Source: Roseiarcus sp963820795 (GTDB taxonomy: Bacteria > Pseudomonadota > Alphaproteobacteria > Rhizobiales > Beijerinckiaceae). From it: DNA of 64,000 nucleotides. Below the pieces are notes generated by a model that was not told the DNA's origin, did not search any database, and saw only the letters and a program-made list of their open reading frames with translations. Below, one piece after another: positions 37,725 through 47,310 of this stretch; within the stretch, counting starts at the first letter, position 1, and each line of letters begins with the position of its first letter. The position numbers were made by a program, and so were the translations under genes. Where the stretch lies: contig CAWGBJ010000008.1 of the NCBI GenBank assembly GCA_963820795.1, forward strand, positions 62,001 through 126,000, given 5' to 3'.

Positions 37725-38058
37725 GTTCAGCCTCCACCACCGCCGTTGGGCCGGTGTGCGGCGCGAGCCCGTGCGCCTGCTTGCCGAGATCGCGCCGGTT
37801 GGTCGGCCCCGCGGCGCGGATCGCCTCGCGCAACGCCTTTGGCGCCACGCCGCCGTTGCGCAGCTCGACCGGGACCGCATAGGGCTCGACGACGAGGTTA
37901 TCCGCTTCGTCCTGCTTGGCCCGGGCGAGCGCCGCAGCTGTCGCCGCGGCCTCCGGCCGGACCGCGGACCGATTGAAGTCCTCGCTCCAGCCGTCGTCCG
38001 CTGTCTGAAAAACGACGACGCCATCCGCAAGGCGGTTGGCGGTGATGACATCGGGCAT
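37711..38058 (-). CDS. DUF2849 family protein, first gene of the sulfur operon
   Basis: A 115-residue protein with ITANRLADGVVVFQTADDGW at its start, typical of DUF2849, a small family linked to sulfite reductase in alphaproteobacteria; molecular role unknown. Start ATG 38058; the frame is open 19 codons further but is not conserved. In relatives cysG lies directly upstream; here the siroheme synthase is absent and the upstream side is an AT-rich promoter region followed by an IS91 element. Confidence 0.88.
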
Positions 38059-38094
38059 CGGATCACTCAGACGGCGCCCCGGGCGCCGCGTTAG

Positions 38095-38165
38095 GGAGCA
38101 TGTAGCATAATACACGGCGAAAATCTATAGGATAGTTTGTATAACATATAAGTATAGATAATCAG
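38095..38165 (-). promoter_or_regulatory. AT-rich promoter region of the DUF2849-cysI-cysH-DUF934 operon
   Basis: A conspicuously AT-rich stretch in otherwise GC-rich DNA, with repeated TATA, ATAAG and TATAG words and a TATTAT -10-like hexamer at about 38104-38110 read on the minus strand. A short inverted repeat CTAT-AGG-ATAG lies near 38126. It fits a regulated promoter for sulfur starvation, perhaps an Rrf2- or LysR-type operator, but no specific regulator can be named. Confidence 0.45.
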
Positions 38166-38673
38166 GGTGTCATTTGCGGGCCGGGCCTGGCCTGACGGCC
38201 CGGGAGCCGTCGTCATCACCTGCGAGTTGCGGAAAAAAGTGAGAAAAGAAATTTCAGGCGCGTCCGTTCAGGCAACCGCGTCCAGTCGAATTACGCGACG
38301 TTCAACGCAATGCCTGAGGGTTCAAATAGGTCCCGCGTCGCAAGAGCCTACCGCGGGTGATGAAGCGGGACCTATTTGAAGCCGGATTGAACGAAGCTGC
38401 GGGGTCGTTAGCCGCGACCTATGGGCGTTGGTCGTTCGTGAGGTGCGTTGAGCGCGGCGCTCGCAGCGGGCGGCGCGGGCGTGGGCGACACTCTTGAGAA
38501 GGTTCGGAGCGCGATAGTCGCGAAGCTTGGATGCTCGACGACGATCTTTGCTGGGTTTATGGGCCGACATTGTCGTCGGCGGTCAACAATGTGCGAGCTT
38601 GCCGACGTGCAACGCTGGATCGCGCGCATGTCAACACTGGTTGGACGCGAAGACATGGTTGGCGAGCTTGGCG
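38166..38673. other. Gene-free interval between sulfur operon promoter and IS91 transposase
   Basis: About 500 bases with no frame I can support. The right two-thirds is probably the 3' non-coding end of the IS91 element. It includes a perfect 16-base inverted repeat at 38321-38380. Confidence 0.4.
38321..38380. repeat. Perfect 16-base inverted repeat at probable IS91 end
   Basis: TTCAAATAGGTCCCGC at 38321-38336 and its exact reverse complement at 38365-38380, with a 28-base spacer that itself contains CCGCGGG. It lies 290 bases beyond the 3' end of the transposase gene. IS91 elements carry palindromes near their origin and terminus ends, so this may mark the element's boundary; a transcription terminator is the alternative, but there is no T-run. 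Confidence 0.6.
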
Positions 38674-39864
38674 TCATGAGCTGTCACATCGTGGCTTTGG
38701 ACGTGGGGGCGAACGGGGCGGCCGTGAATCCACGTCGACCATGCGACCGCCGCAACAAGGGCAAATGTCGGGGCGCTTGCCGGTGAGCAGCGCATAACGC
38801 TCGCGGTAGTCTTTGGGTTTGACGCGTGGCTCGGGATTGGGAACGTCGAGCGCGGTGCGAATTCGAGCGAGCTTTTGGACGCAGCAAGCGTTGGCGAGGA
38901 AGCCGAAGTGGCGAATGCGGCGGAAGCCCTTGGGCAAGACGTGCATGAGAAAGCGGCGCATGAACTCGTTGGCGTCCAACGTCATCGCCTTGGACTTGTT
39001 TTGGGCGCGATAATCGTTCCACCGAAAGCTGACGCGGCGATTATGGCAATCGAGAAGACGGCCGTTGGCGATGGCGACGCGATGCGTGTAGCGACCGAGA
39101 TAATCGAGGATCTGTGAGGGGCCGGCGAAAGGACGTTTGGCGAAGACGACCCAGGGGATATTCGTCAGCGGTTTGAGATATTGCGCGAACTCGGCGGGGT
39201 CGTGCAGTCGTGCGAGTTCGCCGTGAAACGTCAGGCCGCCGGCGGCGAACGCCGTTCGCAAACGTTCGAGAAACAGGCGACGATAGCAGCGCGAGAGAAC
39301 ATGAACGGGGAGAAAGAAGTTCGGCTTGCTAGCGACCCAGCGCCCGTCCGGTCCGAGGCCGCCGCCCGGCACGATGCAGTGAACATGGGGATGATGGGTG
39401 AGGGTCTGCCCCCATGTGTGCAGGATCGCGATCATGCCGGTCTCGGCGCCGAGATGTTTTGGGTCGGCAGCGATGACCCGGATCGTCTGGGCGGCCGCCT
39501 TGAACAGGATGTCGTAGACGAGCGCCTTGTTCTGGAGAGCGATCGCCGCGATTGGCGCCGGCACGGTGAAGACGACATGGAAATAGGCAACGGGCAGCAG
39601 TTCGGCGCGGCGATCTGCAAGCCATTGGAGGCGCGCCAGACCCTGGCACTTCGGGCAATGCCTATCGCGGCAGGAATTGTAGGCGACGCGGATCTCGCCG
39701 CAATCCTCGCAGCGCTCGACATGACCGCCGAGCGCCGACGTTCGGCATGCCTCGATCGCGGCCATGACCTTGCGTTGATCGAGGGAGAGCCGGTTGCCCT
39801 GCGCAGCGCGAAACGTGTCGCCGTGGCGGCGGAAAATGTCCGCCACCTCCAGCTTCGAACGCAT
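38674..39864 (-). CDS. IS91-family transposase (Y2 HUH rolling-circle)
   Basis: A 396-residue transposase. An N-terminal zinc finger CEDCGEIRVAYNSCRDRHCPKC (about 52-73, Cys/His rich) is followed by the HUH metal site in HTWGQTLTHHPHVHC near residue 150 and the double-tyrosine active site in ILDYLGRYTHRV near 258, whose two Tyr are four residues apart. A second CPCC motif lies near the C-terminus. Length matches the family, and the frame is intact, so the element may be active. It is read from the same transcript as the upstream recombinase. Confidence 0.93.
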   Translation of the reverse strand: MRSKLEVADIFRRHGDTFRAAQGNRLSLDQRKVMAAIEACRTSALGGHVERCEDCGEIRVAYNSCRDRHCPKCQGLARLQWLADRRAELLPVAYFHVVFTVPAPIAAIALQNKALVYDILFKAAAQTIRVIAADPKHLGAETGMIAILHTWGQTLTHHPHVHCIVPGGGLGPDGRWVASKPNFFLPVHVLSRCYRRLFLERLRTAFAAGGLTFHGELARLHDPAEFAQYLKPLTNIPWVVFAKRPFAGPSQILDYLGRYTHRVAIANGRLLDCHNRRVSFRWNDYRAQNKSKAMTLDANEFMRRFLMHVLPKGFRRIRHFGFLANACCVQKLARIRTALDVPNPEPRVKPKDYRERYALLTGKRPDICPCCGGRMVDVDSRPPRSPPRPKPRCDSS

Positions 39865-39873
39865 GCGCGCCGG

Positions 39874-40734
39874 CTATTCAGGCGGGATCAACTGGCATGA
39901 GAGTTGATCGAAGGGGCACGGCGTGCTGGCGATCAGGTTCGTGGCGACATGTGCATAGCGCGTCGTCGAAGACAGGTCGGCATGGCCGAGCAACGCCTGA
40001 ATGATGCGAATGTCGACGCCAGCCTCCAGGAGATGGGTGGCGAAACTGTGCCGCAACGTATGCGCGGTGACGGGCTTGTCGATCCTGGCTTGCTTTCGCG
40101 CCCTGCGGCAAGCGTCCTGCAAGGCGCCCGCGCTCACATGATTGCCGGGTTCCTGGCCCTGGAACAGCCAGACACTTGGTCGCGCTCGCCGCCAATAGGT
40201 GCGGAGAATGTAGAGAAGGCGCGGCGACAGCATGGCGTATCGTTCCTTGCCGCCTTTGCCCATCTCGATGTGGATCAGCATCCGTGTGCTGTCGATCGAG
40301 GCGATCCTCAGACGCGTGACTTCCCTGACCCGCAAGCCTGCAGCATAAGCAGTGGTCAGCGCGATACGATTGCGCAATCCCTCAACCGCTTCCAGAAAGC
40401 GTACGACTTCCTCGGCATTCAGGACCGCCGGAAGCTTCTCAGGCTCTCTGCCGAAAACGATCCGTTCGAAGGCCTCCTTCTGTCCCAGGGTAACGCCATA
40501 GAAGAACCGCAAGGCGCATGCGACTTGGTTGATGTGCGACCACGAATGGTTCTTTGCGACGAGATGCAGTTGGTAGGCACGGACCTCCTCCATGCCGAGA
40601 CGATCTGGGGATGAGTTAAAATGGCGGCTGAACCTCGCGACCGCGTAGATGTATGATTGCTGCGTCGCCCGCGAAAGGTTGCGGATCATCATGTCTTCGA
40701 TCATGCGCTGGCGAAGAGGGCTCGTCGTGGCCAT
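39874..40734 (-). CDS. Tyrosine recombinase (XerC/D-like integrase) of the IS91 element
   Basis: A 286-residue integrase: N-terminal SAM-like core-binding domain (about 1-95) and a catalytic domain with Arg in AAGLRVREVTRLR near 150, HTLRHSFATHLLEAG near 235 and the nucleophile Tyr in STTRYAHV near 268. Start ATG 40734 follows a perfect AGGAGG, which rules out the longer frame to GTG 40776. Accessory recombinases of this kind precede the transposase in one IS91 subgroup and may resolve transposition intermediates. Confidence 0.92.
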   Translation of the reverse strand: MATTSPLRQRMIEDMMIRNLSRATQQSYIYAVARFSRHFNSSPDRLGMEEVRAYQLHLVAKNHSWSHINQVACALRFFYGVTLGQKEAFERIVFGREPEKLPAVLNAEEVVRFLEAVEGLRNRIALTTAYAAGLRVREVTRLRIASIDSTRMLIHIEMGKGGKERYAMLSPRLLYILRTYWRRARPSVWLFQGQEPGNHVSAGALQDACRRARKQARIDKPVTAHTLRHSFATHLLEAGVDIRIIQALLGHADLSSTTRYAHVATNLIASTPCPFDQLSCQLIPPE

Positions 40735-40761
40735 CGGGGGCCTCCTGTCATGAGAGGGGGT

Positions 40762-40780
40762 GGATGTGACGATCACATCC
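40762..40780. repeat. Palindrome at right end of IS91 element
   Basis: GGATGTGA-CGA-TCACATCC, an eight-base perfect inverted repeat with a three-base loop, 28 bases upstream of the recombinase start. Position fits the terminus-side palindrome of an IS91-type element or an operator for its genes. Confidence 0.5.
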
Positions 40781-40785
40781 TCTCA

Positions 40786-41389
40786 GACGGGAGGCTTCAC
40801 CTCAGCCCCTTTCCTCCTGCGCCGAAGGAGCAGGTTCGTTCAATGATGATGACGACGGAGGATTCTGGAACTCATGACGTGATTGTATATGAATTCCGAT
40901 TGTCTCGAAGCAATTGTCGCAGAAAAATTATCGAATCAAAACGGCTAGCAGAATCCGGTCCGATTGGATGACGCCTTTGGGTTATACGCAATCGGCGCGC
41001 TTATGCCGGTCTCATGCCAGTGACCCTCCGCGGGCAGCTGCTGTCCGAAGGCCGTCGGCCGTACGCAATAGCGGTTGCTCCCCGCCTGCGTGGCGAGCGA
41101 GGTCAAATCGACCCGAAGCGGTTCTCTCTGAGGCCCGGCTGAGGCGAAAGGCGGCGGGCGCTGGAACACCTCCAGCCTCTCGACGCGTTTCAGGCTCGCT
41201 CGGTCCGATCGGGCGAGCCGCCCGCCGCGTGTGCTGTTGAAGACCGGGAGCGGGCCGACCCACGGCCGGCTTCGCAGATCCTCGAGGGCATTGGCAGCGT
41301 GCCGCGCGTCCGATAAAGGATTTCGGCGTCGAGGTCAGGCGTGCGACGGTGGACCACCCGTTCTGGCGCATGGAATTGCAGGATCCGTA
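40786..41389. other. Interval with no assignable gene between IS91 and the helicase-like fragment
   Basis: The first half is AT-richer and without coding signal. From 41241 a plus-strand frame is open and ends FGVEVRRATVDHPFWRMELQDP (last 22 codons) with a TAA at 41388-41390 that overlaps the ATG of the next gene. That tight TAATG junction suggests the end of a real upstream gene, but a TGA at 41238 cuts it to 49 codons. It could be the remnant of a gene destroyed during the IS91 event. I do not recognise it. Confidence 0.35.
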
Positions 41390-43303
41390 ATGAACAACGG
41401 GAACCCGATGTCCGTCGACCGCGAGGGCGAGCCGGCGGAGCAAATTCAGCGGGCGCACGATTTTTCCGTTCTTCAAGGGCTGCAGATCGTGGGCGCCGAG
41501 CCAAGCGCCGACAGCGAGGAAGCGAACGCCGCCTGGCGTGACGCTCTCACCTTGGAGCTCGAGACGCGCGCCGCCCGCTTCCACCAGGCGGTCGACGCGT
41601 CGATCGTGCTCGCCAACGACGGCGTCATCCGCTGGCTGGGCGATCCGGTGGCGAAGCTCGCGCGCGGTTCGGACCTGCTCTCGCCTGGCGCCGTACTTCT
41701 CGCCGACAGCCGATTGCCCGACGCCTCGCGGGAGACGGTCGTCGCCCGGCTCGAGCTCTGGCTCGGAGCGCTGAGCCGGCGACTCCTCGGGCCGCTTTTC
41801 GCGCTCCGGGAGCTGCAGCACGATTTGCAGCCCGTCCGCGATCTCGGCGAGAAGCTGACGAGAGCGCTCGGCGTGCTGGAGCGGGACCATGTTCGCAATC
41901 AGGTCAAGGCGCTCGATCAGGATTCGCGGGCCGCTCTGCGAAAGCACGGCGTCCGGTTCGGGGCCTATTACATCTACGTTCCGACGGCGCTGAAGCCGGC
42001 GGCTCGCGCGCTCGCCCTGCAATTGTGGGGATTGCAAACGCCAGGGGCGGACGCGGACGCGCTTGCCCAGGGCCTGCTTCCGATGGCAAGCTCTGGCCGG
42101 ACCTCGCTCCCGGCAGACCCCCGCATTCCGAGGGACGGTTATCGCGTCGCGGGCTTTCGTCCGTGCGGCGAGCGCGTCGTGCGGGTCGACATTGTCGAGC
42201 GGCTTGCTGACATGATCCGCGCGGCGTTCGTTCAGCCCACGGCGGGGCGAGCCCGCGTGACGCCCGGCGGCTTCGCGGTTAATGGGCAAATGACGTCGCT
42301 GACAGGGTGCTCTGGAGAGAGCTTTTTCTCGATTCTGCGGTCTCTCGGATTCGAGAGCTTTGAGATCAAGCGCAGTGAACTTGCCAAGGCGCCCGTCCCG
42401 GCCGAGACGGGGCCGGAAGCTTCCGCCGAAGCGAGCCTCGAGACGTCCGCCGCGGACGCGGCCCAGGAGGGCGGGCCGACTCAAGCCGATCAATCGGCCG
42501 GCGACGCCGAAGATGCGCCGCCCGAGGCCACGCCGGCTCAGACCGATCAGGCGGGCGGCGACGCCGCCGAGGCCGCGCCCGAGGCGACGCCGGCTCAAAC
42601 CGATCAGGCGGCCGGCGCCACCGCAGATGCGCCGCCCGAGGCCACGCCGGCTCAGACCGATCACGCGGCCGGCGAGGCCGCGCCAGCTCAGACCGAGCGG
42701 TCGGCCGACGACGAGGAGCCGCCGAAACAGGCCGCCGACCAATCGCTTGTGGAAGCGCCGCTCCCGCCGCTCGAACCCGGGGCCGAGGCAGCGCCCTTGA
42801 CAGTCACGGAGCCGGCTTCCTCGGAGGAGCCGGAAGCTCCGCCGGCGCCCGCCGAGACTGCGAAAGCCGACGCATCGGCGGACGTGGAGGACGAGACGGT
42901 CACCCTCTGGCGGCCCGCGCGCCGGCCGCGACCGACCCGGGATCCCCGACGCGACCGAGTCAGGACTGAAAGGCGGGAAGCGGCGGCGTCCGCCCAGACG
43001 CCGGCCAAGGAAGAAGCGCCTAACACCGCTCGGCCGTCGTTTCGCCCGAAGGAGGCGATCCGCAAGAGGCGGCAGTTTGACCGGGACACTGCCGGGCAGG
43101 AAGCCGGCGCGGCTTCGGGGCCGGTACGTTCCGAAAGTCCTCGTCCAGACGAAAAGCGTCGCGATTCGGCGCGGAATCGTGCTATGGCCCGCCCCAAGCC
43201 GGCCGCAGTCGCCCAGCCGCAGCCGGTCGATCCGAATTCGCCTTTCGCCAAGCTTCTCGAATTGAGACCGCTGCTCGAGATGCAGGGAAAGAACCGGACT
43301 TAG
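41390..43303 (+). CDS. Helicase-related protein lacking the motor domains (C-terminal half only)
   Basis: The 637-residue product matches, by pattern, the C-terminal half of the large Suv3-like helicase found upstream of fdxA and carD in rhizobia. ALRKHGVRFGAYYIYVPTALKPAARALALQLWGL (about residues 180-213, quoted in pieces) and PRDGYRVAGFRPCGERVVRVDI near 245, then TSLTGCSGESFFSILRSLGF, are characteristic; the end NSPFAKLLELRPLLE is also typical. No Walker A or DExH motif exists, so it cannot be an active helicase alone. Residues about 345-450 are tandem repeats, and 450-600 are Pro/Ala/Arg-rich. Start ATG 41390 sits in a TAATG overlap. Either a truncation or a domain split by rearrangement. 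Confidence 0.65.
   Translation: MNNGNPMSVDREGEPAEQIQRAHDFSVLQGLQIVGAEPSADSEEANAAWRDALTLELETRAARFHQAVDASIVLANDGVIRWLGDPVAKLARGSDLLSPGAVLLADSRLPDASRETVVARLELWLGALSRRLLGPLFALRELQHDLQPVRDLGEKLTRALGVLERDHVRNQVKALDQDSRAALRKHGVRFGAYYIYVPTALKPAARALALQLWGLQTPGADADALAQGLLPMASSGRTSLPADPRIPRDGYRVAGFRPCGERVVRVDIVERLADMIRAAFVQPTAGRARVTPGGFAVNGQMTSLTGCSGESFFSILRSLGFESFEIKRSELAKAPVPAETGPEASAEASLETSAADAAQEGGPTQADQSAGDAEDAPPEATPAQTDQAGGDAAEAAPEATPAQTDQAAGATADAPPEATPAQTDHAAGEAAPAQTERSADDEEPPKQAADQSLVEAPLPPLEPGAEAAPLTVTEPASSEEPEAPPAPAETAKADASADVEDETVTLWRPARRPRPTRDPRRDRVRTERREAAASAQTPAKEEAPNTARPSFRPKEAIRKRRQFDRDTAGQEAGAASGPVRSESPRPDEKRRDSARNRAMARPKPAAVAQPQPVDPNSPFAKLLELRPLLEMQGKNRT
42474..42712 (+). repeat. Tandem 57-base coding repeats (about four copies)
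   Basis: Inside the helicase-related gene, about four degenerate units of 19 codons, each beginning TPAQTDQ and ending PPEA or APEA, follow one another. Copies 2 and 3 are the most alike at DNA level. They lie in a low-complexity acidic linker. Such repeats expand and shrink by slippage, so copy number may differ between strains. Confidence 0.75.
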
Positions 43304-43361
43304 GCCCGGCGCTCGGCAAGAAGAGAGCCTGCGGAGAAACCGGCGCCAAAGAGGAACATCG

Positions 43362-43700
43362 ATGACATATGTGGTTGTCGACAATTGCATTAAATGCAAG
43401 TATATGGACTGCGTAGAAGTGTGTCCGGTGGATTGCTTCTACGAAGGAGAGAACATGCTCGTCATCCATCCTGACGAGTGCATCGACTGTGGCGTTTGCG
43501 AACCCGAATGCCCAGCGGAAGCAATTAAACCGGATACAGAGCCGGATCTCGCCGGGTGGCTCAAGCTGAACGCCGAGTACGCCAAGGTATGGCCGAACAT
43601 AACTGCGAAGCGAGAGCCGCCTGCGGACGCCAAGGAATTTGACGGGCGGCCGGACAAACTCTCCCAATTCTTCTCCCCCAATCCTGGCCAGGGCGATTGA
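43362..43700 (+). CDS. fdxA: Seven-iron ferredoxin FdxA (3Fe-4S/4Fe-4S)
   Basis: A 112-residue low-potential electron carrier. Cluster ligands are visible in CIKCKYMDCVEVCPVDCF (residues 9-26) and CIDCGVCEPECPAEAI (about 40-55), the arrangement of the 3Fe-4S plus 4Fe-4S FdxA family common in alphaproteobacteria. The long C-terminal extension WPNITAKREPP...FDGRPDK is typical. It lies in the conserved helicase-fdxA-carD order, 58 bases after the helicase fragment. Confidence 0.96.
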   Translation: MTYVVVDNCIKCKYMDCVEVCPVDCFYEGENMLVIHPDECIDCGVCEPECPAEAIKPDTEPDLAGWLKLNAEYAKVWPNITAKREPPADAKEFDGRPDKLSQFFSPNPGQGD

Positions 43701-43938
43701 GCGGGACGCATTCGGTCGGCGCGGTCGACAAAAAACCGTCGTCTGCGAGGCCTGCGACCGCGTATCTTCTTTGATTTTTCGGCTATTTTGTGCTAAACGC
43801 CTTATTAATCGCGCAGGAGCCGGGTCGTCGTGCATCGGCGGGCGCTTCCTTGCCGAGATGATGCAGTTTTTCAGGATTGGGTTGGCGCGACCGGAACAAA
43901 GTAGCGCCAGGATCCGGTCGTGCGTGGAGAGTTAAGAA

Positions 43939-45114
43939 ATGGCGGCGCGTAAAAAGTCGACGAGAAAAGTCGCGAAGCCAACCAGCGCGAAACCAAGAAC
44001 GGCTCCTCGGACCCGCGCCACGCGAAAGCGCGCGGCAAGTTCTGTCGTCCGCCGAAAGCGGCCAGCGGCGAAAGCCAAGGCTGTGTCTCGGACGGCGCCG
44101 GCCGCGAAAGCGAAGGCGGCGAAGGCCGCGAAGACTGCCCGCAATCGCAGCGGGCGGAAGCGCGCGGCGGTCAAAACCGCTGGCGCCAAGCTTGCATTGG
44201 CGAAAAGCGCCAAGAGCGCCGCCAAGCGGGCTGCGGAAAGCCGCGTGAAGAGCGAGACGAAGAAGCCCGTCGCCTCCAAGACCTCCGGCGTCGCGGCGAA
44301 GCCATCGCGGAGTCCGACGACCGGCTCTGCGGCCGTGAACCCAAGTTCAAAACAGGTGGAAGCGAAATTGTCATCCAGACCCGACGAACGAACGGAAGCA
44401 CAGAGCGCGCCTGGCGCAAAAGCGACCGCGACTGCGGCGCGGGGGCCAACTGCGGCGCCGGGAGGGGCTGTGGGCAAGGCGCCGCCTGTCGCCGTCAAGG
44501 ACGCCAAGCCGGTTTCGCGCGACGACGCGCCGAGGCCCGGGAAGCCCGCATCGCAACGTCAGGGATTCAAGCTCAACGAGTTTGTGGTCTATCCTGCGCA
44601 CGGGGTCGGACAGATTGTCGCGATCGAGGAGCAGGAAGTTGCTGGCTTCAGGCTCGAGCTGTTTGTCATCAGTTTCGTCAAGGACAAGATGACGCTGCGC
44701 GTTCCGACAGCCAAGGTGGCTGGCGTCGGGATGAGAAAGATTTCCGATCCGGAGGCGGCGAAGCGGTCGCTCGAGATCTTGACCGGCCGTGCGCGCATCA
44801 AGCGGACCATGTGGTCGCGGCGCGCGCAGGAGTACGAGTCGAAAATCAACTCTGGGGACATCAACGCGATCGCCGAGGTCGTCCGCGATCTCTACCGTTC
44901 GGACGCTCAGCCGGAACAGTCCTACTCAGAGCGTCAGCTCTACGAGGCGGCGCTGGACCGGATGGTGCGCGAAATCGCCGCGGTGCAGAAATCGAACGAG
45001 ATCGACGCTCTCAAGGCGGTCGAGGCGCAGCTGCAGAAGAACCAGAACCGCGCCGGCAAGGCGGCCGGCGAACCCGGCGAGACGCGGGAAAACGAGATCG
45101 AAGAGGCGGCGTAA
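43939..45114 (+). CDS. carD: CarD-family transcription regulator with long histone-like N-terminal tail
   Basis: CarD binds the RNA polymerase beta subunit and stabilises open complexes at rRNA and other promoters. Here the CarD core starts only at about residue 210 (FKLNEFVVYPAHGVGQIVAIEEQ) and runs to 391, including the helical DNA-contact end (KRTMWSRRAQEYESKINSGD). The first 208 residues are Lys/Ala/Arg/Ser-rich, with repeated AAKAKA and KSAKSAAKR blocks like histone H1. Rhizobial CarD proteins usually have a much shorter basic lead. The start ATG 43939 is the first in frame and has AGTTAAGAA before it. A terminator follows directly. Confidence 0.9.
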   Translation: MAARKKSTRKVAKPTSAKPRTAPRTRATRKRAASSVVRRKRPAAKAKAVSRTAPAAKAKAAKAAKTARNRSGRKRAAVKTAGAKLALAKSAKSAAKRAAESRVKSETKKPVASKTSGVAAKPSRSPTTGSAAVNPSSKQVEAKLSSRPDERTEAQSAPGAKATATAARGPTAAPGGAVGKAPPVAVKDAKPVSRDDAPRPGKPASQRQGFKLNEFVVYPAHGVGQIVAIEEQEVAGFRLELFVISFVKDKMTLRVPTAKVAGVGMRKISDPEAAKRSLEILTGRARIKRTMWSRRAQEYESKINSGDINAIAEVVRDLYRSDAQPEQSYSERQLYEAALDRMVREIAAVQKSNEIDALKAVEAQLQKNQNRAGKAAGEPGETRENEIEEAA

Positions 45115-45143
45115 GGCCGTCTTTAGGCCGAAACGTCGGTCCG

Positions 45144-45179
45144 GCCGCCCGGCATCCATCCGCGCCGGGCGGCTTTTTT
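45144..45179 (+). terminator. Rho-independent terminator after carD
   Basis: A ten-base perfect stem GCCGCCCGGC (45144-45153) and GCCGGGCGGC (45164-45173) with a ten-base loop, followed by TTTTTT (45174-45179). It is 30 bases after the carD stop. The T-run abuts the end of phaB on the other strand. Confidence 0.92.
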
Positions 45180-45181
45180 CG

Positions 45182-45907
45182 TCAGATCATGAACTGGCCG
45201 CCGTTCGCTGACAGCGTCGACCCGGTGATGAAGCCAGCGTCGTCCGAGGCGAGGAATGCGACACAGCGGGCGATCTCCTCCGGCTCGCCCAGTCTCCGCA
45301 GCGGGATCTGCGGCAGGATGGCTTTCTCGAGCACGTCTTTCGGCACCGCCTTCACCATTTCAGTCGCGATATAGCCGGGGCAGATGGCATTGACGGTGAC
45401 GCCCTTGTTGGCGTTTTCCAGAGCCAGCGCCTTGGTGAAGCCAAGCTCGCCTGCCTTCGACGCCGAGTAGTTGGTTTGGCCCATCTGCCCTTTTTGGCCG
45501 TTGACGGAGGAAATCGTGATGATGCGGCCAAAACCCCGCTCGCGCATGCCCTCGATCACCGGTCTGCACATGTTGAACAGGGAGTTCAGATTGGTGTTGA
45601 TGACGCCGTACCATTGGTCCGGCGTCATCTTGTGGAACATTCCGTCCTTGGTGACGCCGGCATTGTTGACGAGAATGTCGACCGGTCCGACGTCCTTGTG
45701 CACCTTGCCCAAGCCGGCAGCGCACTCCTCGTAATTCGCCACGTTCCATTTGTACACGTGAACGCCGGTTTCTGCTTTGAATTTTTCCGCCGCTTCGTCG
45801 TTCGCGTGGTACGTCGCAGCGACCTCGCAGCCGGCCGCTTTCAACGCTTTTGAAACCGCGGCTCCAATGCCGCGCGTGCCTCCGGTGACCACTGCAACTC
45901 TGGCCAT
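45182..45907 (-). CDS. phaB: Acetoacetyl-CoA reductase (NADPH)
   Basis: Reduces acetoacetyl-CoA to (R)-3-hydroxybutyryl-CoA for polyhydroxybutyrate. The 241-residue SDR protein has the cofactor loop TGGTRGIGAAVSKAL near residue 8, NNAGVTKDGMFHKM near 86 and the catalytic Tyr and Lys in YSASKAGELGF near 149. A strong GGGAGG ribosome site precedes ATG 45907. It follows phaA on the same strand after a 66-base gap that holds a hairpin. Confidence 0.96.
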   Translation of the reverse strand: MARVAVVTGGTRGIGAAVSKALKAAGCEVAATYHANDEAAEKFKAETGVHVYKWNVANYEECAAGLGKVHKDVGPVDILVNNAGVTKDGMFHKMTPDQWYGVINTNLNSLFNMCRPVIEGMRERGFGRIITISSVNGQKGQMGQTNYSASKAGELGFTKALALENANKGVTVNAICPGYIATEMVKAVPKDVLEKAILPQIPLRRLGEPEEIARCVAFLASDDAGFITGSTLSANGGQFMI

Positions 45908-45933
45908 GTTCCCTCCCTTGACGATTTTCGTTG

Positions 45934-45959
45934 CGCCGCTCGCCCTAAAGCGAGCGGCG
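45934..45959 (-). repeat. Intercistronic hairpin between phaA and phaB
   Basis: A nine-base stem CGCCGCTCG / CGAGCGGCG with an eight-base loop lies between the phaA stop and the phaB ribosome site. It has no T-run in the direction of transcription, so it more likely adjusts mRNA decay or relative expression than terminates. Confidence 0.6.
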
Positions 45960-45973
45960 GCGTAAAAAACCCC

Positions 45974-47152
<1,179 letters not shown>

Positions 47153-47310
47153 AGGTATCTCCCTTGCGGACTTGACGTGCGTGACCCGATTGTTGCGTGG
47201 CTTCTACACGATCCCTTCCGGAACGCGCCACTATCCTATAGACGAAACTTCGTCGCGCGCGGCCAAAATCGACCACAAGGCGAAACCGGGCCGCCTTTCG
47301 GCGCATTGCG

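Larger units (their letters stand above)
38321..40785 (-). mobile_element. IS91-family insertion element with accessory tyrosine recombinase
   Basis: Two minus-strand genes, a tyrosine recombinase and a Y2 HUH transposase, nine bases apart, bracketed by palindromes at 38321-38380 and 40762-40780. IS91-type elements transpose by rolling-circle replication and create no target duplication, so exact ends cannot be set from this sequence alone. It has landed between the sulfur operon promoter and the helicase-like gene, next to a gene that lacks its N-terminal half. Confidence 0.75.

Noticed and set aside
42474..42712. CRISPR-like repeat array
   Set aside because: Repeats are contiguous, in frame and vary in sequence without spacers; they are coding tandem repeats.
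41012..43399. Minus-strand open frame of 795 codons
   Set aside because: Low-complexity Arg/Gly/Leu-rich product antisense to the helicase-related gene and the start of fdxA; no motif or ribosome site.
45144..45179. Bidirectional terminator shared by carD and phaB
   Set aside because: The T-run exists only on the carD side; in the phaB direction the stem is not followed by T residues.
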